DNA of 48,064 nucleotides. It comes from Macrocybe gigantea (lineage: Eukaryota > Basidiomycota > Agaricomycetes > Agaricales > Callistosporiaceae). The stretch covers positions 1-48,064 of the forward strand of contig SJRY01000292.1 in the NCBI GenBank assembly GCA_011319805.1. Reading direction: 5' to 3'. The position numbers and the translations under genes were made by a program. This document shows, piece by piece, positions 10,535 to 18,489 of this stretch. How positions within the stretch are numbered: the first letter of the stretch is position 1; each line of letters starts with the position of its first letter. Under the pieces are notes generated by a model that worked only from the letters and a program-made list of their open reading frames with translations, was not told the origin of the DNA and made no database searches.

Positions 10535-11852
10535 TTGATCACATACCAGCTGATAATCAAACTGGTTCTTTCAGAAGGCACACTTCCAGTCATTGGTAGA
10601 GTGATCTTTGCTGCAGCTAAGATACTTCGGAGCATGGGAGCAGGGCTGGCCTGCCAGAGTTGCCTCATGAGGAGGGTTAGCCTTAGGTCTCACCTTGCAG
10701 CAAGATGCAAGCATGTAATGGTGTTCTTTTCTATAGGATTCCCCACAGATTGGGCATCAGAGAGACTGCTGGTTGCACTTCAAAGCAGAGTGCTCCCAGT
10801 GAAGAAAGAGTGGCATAGCACCAGCACTGCCAATTCCAGACCATAACAGTGCAGTTGTTCAGAGCCTTCACATTCTGGCCAGTTGATGTATCTTTGATAT
10901 TGAACCAAACGGTTGCAGTATCAGAATTTTTAGAGTTATGCATGATACGTGGCACTCCAACAAGGGTGATGAGATTTGAGAACAAGGAGTCTCAGAAAAT
11001 CTCATAGGCTTGCCAGACAGTAAGGACACTGCTGTCGACATTGAAATATAGTCCATCGAGCAGTTTTACATAGAAAATACTCATGGGAATGGCAAGCTTG
11101 ACAGTAGATCCTGCCAAAGCATATCAGAGAGTGGCCTCATGCAAAATGCTGAGGTCCTTAGAGGATGCCACATTCATCATCAAGCAAGAGAATGAGGAGG
11201 CAGAGTAATCCTGGATGGATTCACATTGAATCCAGGACTTGCCAGCAGTCAGCCCTCGATTGAAGGCTGAGAGAAGAGTTCTAGCAGCAACAGAAGTGTT
11301 GTCCGCAGGGAAAGTAAAGGTCACCCTGACATTACATCAGGATGGACCATGAGATGTGGACTTTGCCTTCTTCTTAGGCAGTCTGGAAGGCTCCCCAGTC
11401 ACTTCCTTCTGCAAAAAGATAATCTTTTTAGTGGGAAGGTGGGAAAGGTCTTTGCCAAAGCTACAATAGCCTTGGCAGGAGCATTGGCCAGTTGGGCCAG
11501 TACTTGTGCATAGGAGTGCTTACCAGCAGCAGGGCGAGTAGCCCTGTTTACTGGAGGGCAGTCCATGACCAGGGGTGTGAAAACAGGACTGCGACTGAGG
11601 GGGAGGAGGGCAGTTCAGATTCTGAGGTAGTCATAGAGGGTGAGCGCCCTGGTTCGATCTGGAGTCTTCCAGGCATACAGTACTGGAAGGGGAGTTATGA
11701 GGGGTGGGGTTGGCAAAACAAGTTGCCTTCCCTTGAGAAGGGAGGTGCGCATTGATGATTTCATGCAAATGCATTCCAAGATGGTGCTGAGGTCCATCAT
11801 GCATAGGGATGGAGAATATGTTGACATCACCAGTGCTACCGGCCAGAGTTGT
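10535..11852 (-). pseudogene. LINE ORF1 fragment, decayed
   Basis: The pieces at 10,731-10,985, 11,124-11,324 and 11,615-11,850 match ORF1 of LINE copy 2: LITLVGVPRIMHNSKNSDTA and SAFNRGLTAGKSWIQ are shared with the 5,173-5,640 region. The ORF is split by stops and shifts and is strongly CpG-depleted. The ORF1 start is missing because the copy ends at about 11,852, where a tRNA-like repeat begins. Confidence 0.75.
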
Positions 11853-12246
11853 AGGGCCTGGTTTAATCACCACTGAAGACTGGAGAGGTGGCTGTGCAGT
11901 CACTGGCAAGGTTGTGGGTTTGATTCCCACTCATCCCCTGTACCTTGAAAGTAGGAATAGACATGTGACCCATCATCAGTTACAGTCATATGCTTGGTGA
12001 CTCAGGTTGGTAATCAATTCTGAGACAGCACCATGGTCATGTAACCTTTGATAACTGGGGTAGTAACCTAGGGATGATTGTGGAAGCCCAAAGTAGCAGG
12101 TCAGGTGACACCTGACAGGCTGTGTCTGAAATAGTCATGTGATTAGTCATGTGATCAAGTAGGGAGTAAAAGCATAGAGCACAATAAGCAGGAAAAGGAC
12201 TGAAAACAACCTGATACATGATGCATACCGTGTAATGGAGCATTCC
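11853..12246 (+). mobile_element. tRNA-headed SINE, second copy, truncated at both ends
   Basis: On the + strand this matches the head and first third of the SINE at 14,416-15,628 (which is on -). The B box and T-arm are intact as GTGGGTTTGATTCCCAC near 11,917; the A-box side is partly lost at the LINE junction. The match continues through the CATGTGA-rich body and stops at 12,246 where the poly-T of LINE copy 4 begins. That LINE therefore probably inserted into this SINE copy. CG to TG/CA changes are common relative to the longer copy. Confidence 0.78.
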
Positions 12247-14047
12247 TTTTTTTTTTTTTTCTTTATATCAACAATTTATATAGTGGTGCTTGATGGCAGT
12301 CTGCTTGTACATACATGAGGGTATCTATGATAAATACAACTAGTCCAATGAAACCAGACTGAGGCGATATACATAGAGGGCATACTAATCCTGTTGTCTC
12401 CTGCTCGTGCCCATCCTGCTTAGGCTCATGCTCATGCTGACTTGCCCACTAGGCTTGCATTCACCAGCTCCTAGGAGCCAGATGTGGTCAATTCCATGTA
12501 AGGGGTCCAGAAGGGCCCATAACAAACAAGCGTCGCAGAGTTTGCGATTCACAATAAAGCTTGGTGTTCATTTTCATCAAACACTCCACTGAATTGATGC
12601 TCTAGGTCTCCCAGTCCGAAGGCTGGTTATAGTTAATTCCACACAAAGGCCCTGTGAGGAGCCATAACCCAAAGCATCACCTACTGCAAAAGGGCAGTTA
12701 TCCGCCCCCCCAGATCCAGGATAAAAGCACCTGCTACCTTATTCGACATTAGGTTTAATGAACCAGGAATGCACAAAGGCATTATACTAGCATTTGGTTG
12801 GCCTGTTCTAGTTATGGCACAGAGTCATGACATGGATGGAGTCTTCAGGCCCCCATCCTCAGGAGCATTCATCACTCTCGACAAAATTGAACCATGCTCG
12901 ATATGCATTGATTGGCACATGTTCACAAGTGATGTGATAGCAACAAGCATATAGTTCATTGCCTGTCACCAACTTCATGAAGCCCATTCTCTTGTAAAGT
13001 GGGTGCTCATAGGACTCTGGCTTTCCTGCATTGTGGAAGCGAAACATGGAAGCACCAATGTATTTCTTGATTCCCGAATCGTAGAACCAAGAGGCATGCA
13101 TATTGTTGTCTGCCTTCTTACAGAGTGCATTGGTAGTATAAAGAGGATGAGGTCCCTGAGGGATATTGAGACCACGTGCAAAATTATGTGCCTCGACTTG
13201 AATAGCCCACTTCCAATAGGAAGGGACATGCCAGAATGTTATCTGGTACTGCTCAGATTAGGCAAACCAAGCATGCAATAAAGTGCACAGAGCAATAGAA
13301 TGTGACTGTGCAGAGTGGGGATTACAATCGACAATGTGATTAATCATATTTATCGAGTCAAGAAAGCACACCATGAATGTGACTCCATCTTGTGCGATAG
13401 GCTTTTGGATTGACATACACAATCCAATTAGCTTGGAATTGTTGCTCATTACTTTGCTGACAGGCTGGTGTATTTTGTGAATGAGTGTATTGCCCCGATA
13501 GATCCAGGAAGCATATGCTGACTGCTTGTTAAGTGCATCTACCTTTGTAGGCACGGCACTGTCACTACTCATATAGACACAATTGGGCTCAAGCTAGTAC
13601 TCTACAAGTGCCTGTTCAAGTGATGTGCAGTAAGCCTTGACAGAGTCTTTGTCTCTGCCAAGGAGCTTATGGATCTCAAGGCAACTGCTCAATTCATCAA
13701 TGAGCTGCCTGCCTGGATTATTCGCATCTGCAAAATAGTCCATAGATAAGAAGTTTGGTGGTTTAAGGTCTACCAAGTCCTTGAGAGGGGACTTGAGTAC
13801 ATTGCACTGCCTGTCCAATAAGAAGGCCAGACTCTTTGATCTAGAAGGATCACCCCCCACATGTGGCAGGGTAGTCAGAGACCTGAAGGCATGCCTCAAG
13901 TTGGAATTTGCAAGGCAGGCAGAGGACCCGACCTTCAAACATTTGATGAACCTGGCAATAGGCTCAACACAGGCCATAGTTTCAGCTGCACCCTCCAGAG
14001 TGGTGCAAAACTGACTATTAATCCAGATGCATGCTTTGCGCTGCATC
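12247..14047 (-). mobile_element. LINE copy 4 (3' part), minus strand, CpG-depleted
   Basis: The poly-A tail appears as T at 12,247-12,260, followed (reading +) by the LINE 3' UTR and, further right, the RNase H and thumb regions of ORF2. It ends at 14,047 against a Gypsy LTR. It covers the equivalent of copy 1 positions 2,480-4,230, so it is a 5'-truncated insertion or was cut by the Gypsy element. Confidence 0.87.
12840..14047 (-). pseudogene. LINE ORF2 C-terminal half (RT thumb, RNase H, knuckle), decayed
   Basis: Reading leftward, 13,594-14,046 matches the RT thumb region (CIWINSQFCTTLEGAAET, KCLKVGSSACLANSNLRHA). Positions 13,258-13,572 match RNase H (MSSDSAVPTKVDALNKQSA, VCFLDSINMINHIVDCN). 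Positions 12,859-13,101 match the tail (NAYRAWFNFVES). All motifs align with copy 1 but several arginine codons have become stop, Gln or His codons, as expected from CG to TG/CA change. Confidence 0.82.
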
Positions 14048-14367
14048 TGTTAGGCTAGACAAATTTCAGAAGAACTCAGGCAGACTAAGTGCAAGAGTGG
14101 TCTTGAGATGATGGCAAAAGGAATATTAAGCCTAGTGCTACTAGTACATCTGGGAGTCCTTATATACATTACAGTACTTGAGCACGGACCATGGGCTGCA
14201 CAATGCTGTGGACTGTGGATGAGTAAGACTGGAAGGAGATGACTCAGGATGACTAGGGAAGTGGGATGACTCGATAGCTGCGTGCTGTGCAGCATGACGG
14301 GGGAGATAAGGGATATGAGAAAGATAAGATAAGAAATTGAATGGTCCTTTGGGTGACGTCTGTAACA
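14048..14367 (-). repeat. Gypsy LTR (copy 2), 320 bases
   Basis: It begins TGTTAGGCTAGAC and ends CTGTAACA, the same length as the two LTRs of the complete element at 17,734 and 23,933. It is followed directly by internal Gypsy sequence (TCACCCTCTC), so it is the 3' LTR of the fragment that runs to 17,310 rather than a solo LTR. Confidence 0.93.
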
Positions 14368-14401
14368 TCACCCTCTCTTTAGATTCGTGTCCTCGCAAAA
14401 G

Positions 14402-14415
14402 ACCTTAGTCCAGCT
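14402..14415. repeat. Target-site duplication of the SINE, left copy
   Basis: ACCTTAGTCCAGCT is repeated exactly at 15,629-15,642 and occurs once, uninterrupted, in the homologous Gypsy sequence near 18,089-18,102. This defines the exact insertion boundaries. Confidence 0.93.
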
Positions 14416-15628
14416 TTTTGTTTTTTTTTTTTTAAATCAACAATTTATATAGCAGTGCTCAATGGCAGTCTGCTTGTAAGTATATGAGCATACCTACGAT
14501 AAATACATGAAGTTTAGGGCCCTCCAAGTGGAGGACCCTTATCACCGTCTCCTTTGCAGGATAGGTGCTAGACTAACCAGTGGAATTCCATGTCTAGACC
14601 TCAGAATCAACTTGGATTCAAAGCCTGGATTAGTCATTCAGGTGAACCGGCAGAGGATGAGTCCTCTCAGGCCAGAGTCAGAGGACTGCCCTGGTCTGCC
14701 ACGGTCCGAATTTTGGCCAGGGAGCGAGTTACCAAAGGGCCAAGTGAGAGCTTACACTGGGTATTGGTAAGCCCCACCTACTTTAATTTTCCTGTTTCTG
14801 AGCATGTGGTTCGCTGATGCCCAGAGGGCATGGATCCCCAATCATGTCTCAGGTCTCTGCCTTGCCAGCATCCAGCTCCAGTGTGCACTCCTAGATCTAA
14901 GGCCTAGGCTGGGGAGTTCTACACCCATGCTTAACCTAGTTATGCATGTCCCACAAGGAGGTCTCAGGCTCCCACCTGAGCAGTGCTTTACAATCATGTG
15001 GTGGCTACCCCTGGGCCTGGGGACTCCCCAAGTGTGCCCAAGGACCGGTCCACACTACCAATGCTGACTAATGACCAGGTTCTGTGCCCAATCCAATTGG
15101 TTAGACTGGGCGTGAGATTAACCGGTGGGGGGTGTCCTGTTCGAAGCTTGCAGTCTGAAGAGACTCCCTATTACAGGGTGCACAGCACCTTCCAGAAGCA
15201 TGCATGCTCTGGAACACCCCATTACAGGGTGCGCATCATAGGTCGGGTGGTTCTCAAGTTCTTTCCCTGCTTACCACACCCTGTGCTTTTACTCCCTACT
15301 TGATCATATGATGAATCACATGACCATTTCAGGCATGGCCTGTCAGGGGTCACCTGACCTGCTACTTTGGGCTCCCACAATCATCCCTATCACGTGACCA
15401 GGTTACCATCCTAGTTACAGAAGGTCACATGACCGTGGTACTGCCTCAGAGTTGATTACCAACCTGAGTCACTGAGCATATGACTGCAACCGATGATGGG
15501 TCACATGCCTATCTCTACTTTCAAGGTACAGGGGATGAGTGGGAATTGAACCCACAATCTTTCCGGTGGCTGCACAGCTACTTCTCCAGTCTTTAGTGGC
15601 GATTAAACCACTGGGCTACTGGGGCCCC
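14416..15628 (-). mobile_element. Long tRNA-headed SINE with LINE-derived 3' tail
   Basis: Read on the minus strand, the element has four parts. There is a 98-base tRNA-like head with Pol III A and B boxes (15,628-15,531), then a unique body of about 1.0 kb without a coding frame. A tail of about 70 bases (about 14,505-14,434) closely matches the 3' end of the LINE in this window (shared GCTATATAAATTGTTGA). It closes in an A-rich run (T at 14,416-14,433). It is flanked by a perfect 14-base duplication, ACCTTAGTCCAGCT, at 14,402-14,415 and 15,629-15,642, and the empty site is seen once in the intact Gypsy copy near 18,089. This is the architecture of a SINE mobilised by its partner LINE, but at 1,213 bases it is much longer than usual SINEs (about 150-600). 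Confidence 0.88.
15531..15628 (-). promoter_or_regulatory. tRNA-like head with internal Pol III promoter (A and B boxes)
   Basis: The minus strand starts GGGGCCCC. It has an A-box-like segment TAGCCCAGTGGTTTAATC and a B box GGTTCAATTCC. The T-arm is perfect: GTGGG stem, TTCAATT loop, CCCAC stem. The end CATCCCC pairs at least partly with the 5' GGGG. A short GCTG/CAGC hairpin before the T-arm resembles the long variable arm of Ser/Leu-type tRNAs. I could not place a convincing anticodon arm, so I do not call it a functional tRNA gene. Confidence 0.78.
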
Positions 15629-15642
15629 ACCTTAGTCCAGCT
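15629..15642. repeat. Target-site duplication of the SINE, right copy
   Basis: This is the exact partner of 14,402-14,415. Gypsy internal sequence resumes directly after it (GTCCCC). Confidence 0.93.
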
Positions 15643-15754
15643 GTCCCCATCTAGTATTGGTCTCCCAGGTGATCACAGCACGTGGGGCCCATGTATGAAT
15701 GAGCTCTTTGTTATAGGTGCAGATGTGATGGAGTGTGGTGGCGAGGAGTTTAAG

Positions 15755-16030
15755 TCACTGGTTTTCTGTGCAAAGCATTTCCATTGCCTTGTGAAGTGCG
15801 ATATGTTCAGCTGCAGTGGGGCCAGTCCCATCAGGGGTTCGCCCAGTCCAGAGGTGTGTGCGGACAGTCATAACATAGCACATGTATACACCAAGTGTGA
15901 TGGCAAGGGGGTCCATATAGTTGCTGCTGTTGAGAATCCTTGCTAGATTCTCATAGTTGTTTGGGTGGTTGGGGGTAGGTACGTGGCTGTTATCACTGCT
16001 GTCAATGCTGATGGGGGCGTTGGTAGTCAT
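15755..16030 (-). pseudogene. Extra 3' ORF of Gypsy copy 2
   Basis: This starts MTTNAPISIDSS at 16,030 and is the decayed counterpart of the 132-residue ORF at 18,091-18,489. The ATG overlaps the pol stop codon as ATGA in both copies. It is cut short by an in-frame stop at about 15,755. No function is recognised. Confidence 0.7.
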
Positions 16031-16281
16031 GATGTGCGATTTTTGGTCTTCTTCCCTCTTGTCATGATCCTTTTATTCTGGTTCACAGTCTTCTTTAGGA
16101 AGTGGTCTAGAGCTTGCTGTGCATTCCCCAGTTCTTTCTCTTTGATCCATGTATTCTCTTCATGTCTGTATCCTTTCCATTTGACCAGAAATAGTATTCC
16201 TCTCCCTTGTTTCTTCCTTTTTAGGATCTCTTCTATCTCATACTCTTCTTCATCATTTATGATTTCAGAGGATGGCAGCAA
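16027..16281 (-). pseudogene. Integrase C-terminal chromodomain, Gypsy copy 2
   Basis: The frame reads EYEIEEILKRKKQGRGILF and VKWKGYRHEENTWI, a canonical chromodomain with its aromatic positions (Y, W, W). Chromodomains at the integrase C-terminus define chromoviruses and are thought to steer integration toward particular chromatin. It is followed by ALDHFLKK and the pol stop. Upstream integrase sequence (16,525-16,812, with QDDWAEWIAIAEYQYN) is in broken frames. Confidence 0.88.
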
Positions 16282-17310
16282 TAGTCACTCTTGTATCTTG
16301 AAACAGGGTCCTTTGTAGGGCATGAGCAGTGTTTGATTGAATATGGGGTGTATCAGCTGCTATGATGCTGGGAGTTCCAGGTGATATGCCAAGGCTCCTT
16401 TCTTTTCAACCACCTTGAACAGTCCGTATTGGAGTGCCAATAACTTCTTTGATGGTCAGTTGACTGTGATATTGGTGGCTTCTAGCCATACTCTATCCCC
16501 TTTCTTGTATTCATGGGCTGGTCTTCACCTCACATCATAATTGTCTTTGGCTTGTGTTTGTGCATACTGCAGTGCAGCATTTGCTTCTTTCCATATTTGG
16601 TTCATTCTTTTGACAAAGTCCTTTGCTGCGGGGTTATTCCCTTCTGTCATCTGCAGTTCTCCTTTCCAGGGGTGCATTCCATAGTTGAGGTAGAATGGTG
16701 TCTCCTTCGTTCTCTGGTGCGCTTTGTCATTGTACTGGTATTCTGCGATTGCTATCCATTCTGCCCAATCATCCTGTAAGTTGTTTGTGAAGCTTCTGAG
16801 AAAGGCTTCCATTTCTTGGTGGGATCATTCTGCTTGTCCATCTGTCTGTGGGTGATAGGCCATTGATAAATTTTGCTTTGTTCCAAGTAATTTTAGAAGT
16901 GCTATCATGAATCGTACTGTGAATTGGGGTCCTTGATCACTGATGATCTTTTGTGGGATTCCGTAAAGCTGCCACATGTTGTCTCGATATAGTCATGCAA
17001 GACCTTCTGCTGTGAGTTCGGTCTTTGTGGGAATTAGGTGGATCATCTTGGTTAGGTGGTCTCTAACTACAGTGATGGCATTAAAGCCATTCGAGCTGAG
17101 TAGCAGTCCTATGAGATCTACTCTGATATCTTCCCATAGTTGCTGTGGAACCTCGTGCAGGTGTAGGGGTGCATGTTTTTTTTGTCAGATGATTTTGTTT
17201 TGCTGACATGTTTCACATCCATTGACATACTTCTTGATGTCTGCTAACATTGATGGCCACCAATAGGTGCAGTTTATGAGCTTGTGCATGTGGTATTGTC
17301 CTGGGTGTCC

Positions 17311-17733
17311 TCTTTTTTTTTTTTTTTTTTAAATCAACAATTTATAAAGCGGTGCTTGATGGCAGTCCGCTTGTAAATACACAACGGTACCTACAATAAA
17401 TACGACTAGTCCGAAGGAAACCAGACTGAAGGGATGTACATAGAGGGCATATTCACCCTGCTGTCTCCTGCCCCTGCGTGTGCCTTTTGGCATGCGCTCG
17501 TGGTGGCTCGCTTGCTCGACCCGCATCCCCTAGCTCCTAGGAGCCAGACGTGATCAATTCCACATAAAGGGTCCCAAAGGGCCCATAACGACAGGTGTCG
17601 CAGAGTCTGCGATATGCAATAAAGCTTAGTATTTGCTTTCGTCGAATGCCATATTGAATTGATGCTCTGGGTCCTCCAGCCCGAAGGCCAGCTGTGGTTA
17701 CTTCCGCGCAAAGGCCCTGCAAGGAGCCATAAC
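17311..17733 (-). mobile_element. LINE 3' end fragment (copy 5)
   Basis: Poly-T at 17,313-17,330 is followed by the LINE 3' UTR read in reverse (AAATCAACAATTTATA and onward). It retains about 400 bases and many CpGs. It is bounded on the left by Gypsy copy 2 and on the right by the LTR of the complete Gypsy element. It is either a 5'-truncated insertion or a longer copy cut by that element. Confidence 0.85.
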
Positions 17734-18053
17734 TGTTAGGCTAGACAAATCTCAGAAGGACTTGGGCAGACTAAGTGCGAGAGTGGTCTTGAGATGATGG
17801 CAAAAGGAATATTAAGCCTAGCGCTACTGGTACATCTGGGAGTCCTTATATACACTACAGTACTCGAGCACGGACCATGGGCTGCGCAATGCTGTGGACT
17901 GTGGATGAGTAAGACTGGAAGGAGATGACTCAGAATGACTAGGGAAGTGGGATGACTTGATGGCTGCGTGCTGCGCAGCATGACGGGGGAGATAAGGGAT
18001 GTGGGAAAGATAAGATAGGAAAATGAATGGTCCTTTGAGTGATGTCTGTAACA
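17734..18053 (-). repeat. 3' LTR of the complete Gypsy element
   Basis: Starts TGTTAGGC and ends CTGTAACA; same length as and collinear with 23,933-24,252. It contains the same TATA box and predicted start-site sequence (17,809-17,819). Confidence 0.95.
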
Positions 18054-18066
18054 TCACCCTCTCTGT
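18054..18066 (-). promoter_or_regulatory. Candidate polypurine tract
   Basis: The minus strand reads ACAGAGAGGGTGA directly before the 3' LTR, the position of the plus-strand primer in LTR retrotransposons. The same tract adjoins the LTR at 14,367. Confidence 0.6.
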
Positions 18067-18090
18067 AGATTCGCGTCCTCGCGAAAAACC

Positions 18091-18489
18091 TTAGTCCAGC
18101 TGTCCCCACCCAGTATTGGTCTCCCAGGCGGTCGCAGCACACGGGGCCCATGTATGAATGAGCTCTTCATTATAGGTGCGGATGTGATGGAGTGTGGTGG
18201 CGAGGAGTTTAAGTCGCCGGTTTTCTGTGCGAAGCATTTCCATTGCCTCGCGAAGCACGATACGTTCAGCTGCAGTGGGGCCGGTCCCATCAGGGGTTCG
18301 CCTGGTCCAGAGGTGCGTGCGGACAGTCATAACAGAGCGCATATACGCGCCAAGTGTGATGGCGAGGGGGTCCATGTAGTCGCTAGCATTGAGAATCCTT
18401 GCCAGATTCTCGAGGTCGCTTGGGCGGTTGGGGGTAGGTGCGCAGCTGCCCTCGCTGCTGTCGATGCTGATGGGGGCGTTGGTGGTCAT
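18091..18489 (-). CDS. Extra ORF 3' of pol in the Gypsy element, 132 residues, function unknown
   Basis: This open frame begins MTTNAPISIDSS at 18,489 and its ATG overlaps the pol stop codon as ATGA (18,489-18,486). The middle reads LARILNASDYMDPLAITLGAY, and the C-terminal half (AAERIVLREAMEMLRTENRR) looks like an amphipathic, possibly coiled-coil helix. There is no signal peptide or membrane segment, so it does not look like an envelope gene. The N-terminal 90 residues are recognisable in Gypsy copy 2 at 15,755-16,030 with the same overlap. That conservation suggests a real protein, perhaps translated by re-initiation after pol. I do not recognise its family. It could alternatively be a former C-terminal extension of pol. 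Confidence 0.6.
   Translation of the reverse strand: MTTNAPISIDSSEGSCAPTPNRPSDLENLARILNASDYMDPLAITLGAYMRSVMTVRTHLWTRRTPDGTGPTAAERIVLREAMEMLRTENRRLKLLATTLHHIRTYNEELIHTWAPCAATAWETNTGWGQLD

Larger units (their letters stand above)
8858..11852 (-). mobile_element. LINE copy 3 (5' part), minus strand, CpG-depleted
   Basis: This is the LINE family again: ORF1 to the right, endonuclease in the middle and the beginning of RT at 8,858-9,036, where it stops at a junction rather than at poly-A. Compared with copies 1 and 2, CG dinucleotides are largely replaced by TG or CA (for example CGACCTAGTTGATAG in copy 1 versus a TGA/CA-rich equivalent here). This is typical of cytosine methylation decay or RIP-like mutation. 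Confidence 0.87.
14368..17310 (-). mobile_element. Gypsy chromovirus fragment (copy 2), 3' end, interrupted by the SINE
   Basis: Positions 14,368-14,415 and 15,629-17,310 together match 18,054-19,765 of the complete Gypsy element, with the SINE 14,416-15,628 inserted between. It holds the extra 3' ORF, the chromodomain and the C-terminal half of integrase. It ends at 17,310 where a LINE tail begins; no second LTR is found. It is clearly more CpG-depleted than the complete copy. Confidence 0.9.

Noticed and set aside
14507..15303. Short + frames in the SINE body
   Set aside because: Several frames of 75-106 residues overlap without domains, and no frame is shared with the second copy. The body is treated as non-coding.
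15531..15628. Functional tRNA gene
   Set aside because: The T-arm and both promoter boxes are convincing, but I could not place a proper anticodon arm, and the sequence forms the head of a repeat with target duplications. It is called a SINE head instead.
18091..18489. Envelope gene in the Gypsy element
   Set aside because: The ORF is in the position where env would lie, but there is no signal peptide, membrane segment or cysteine pattern.
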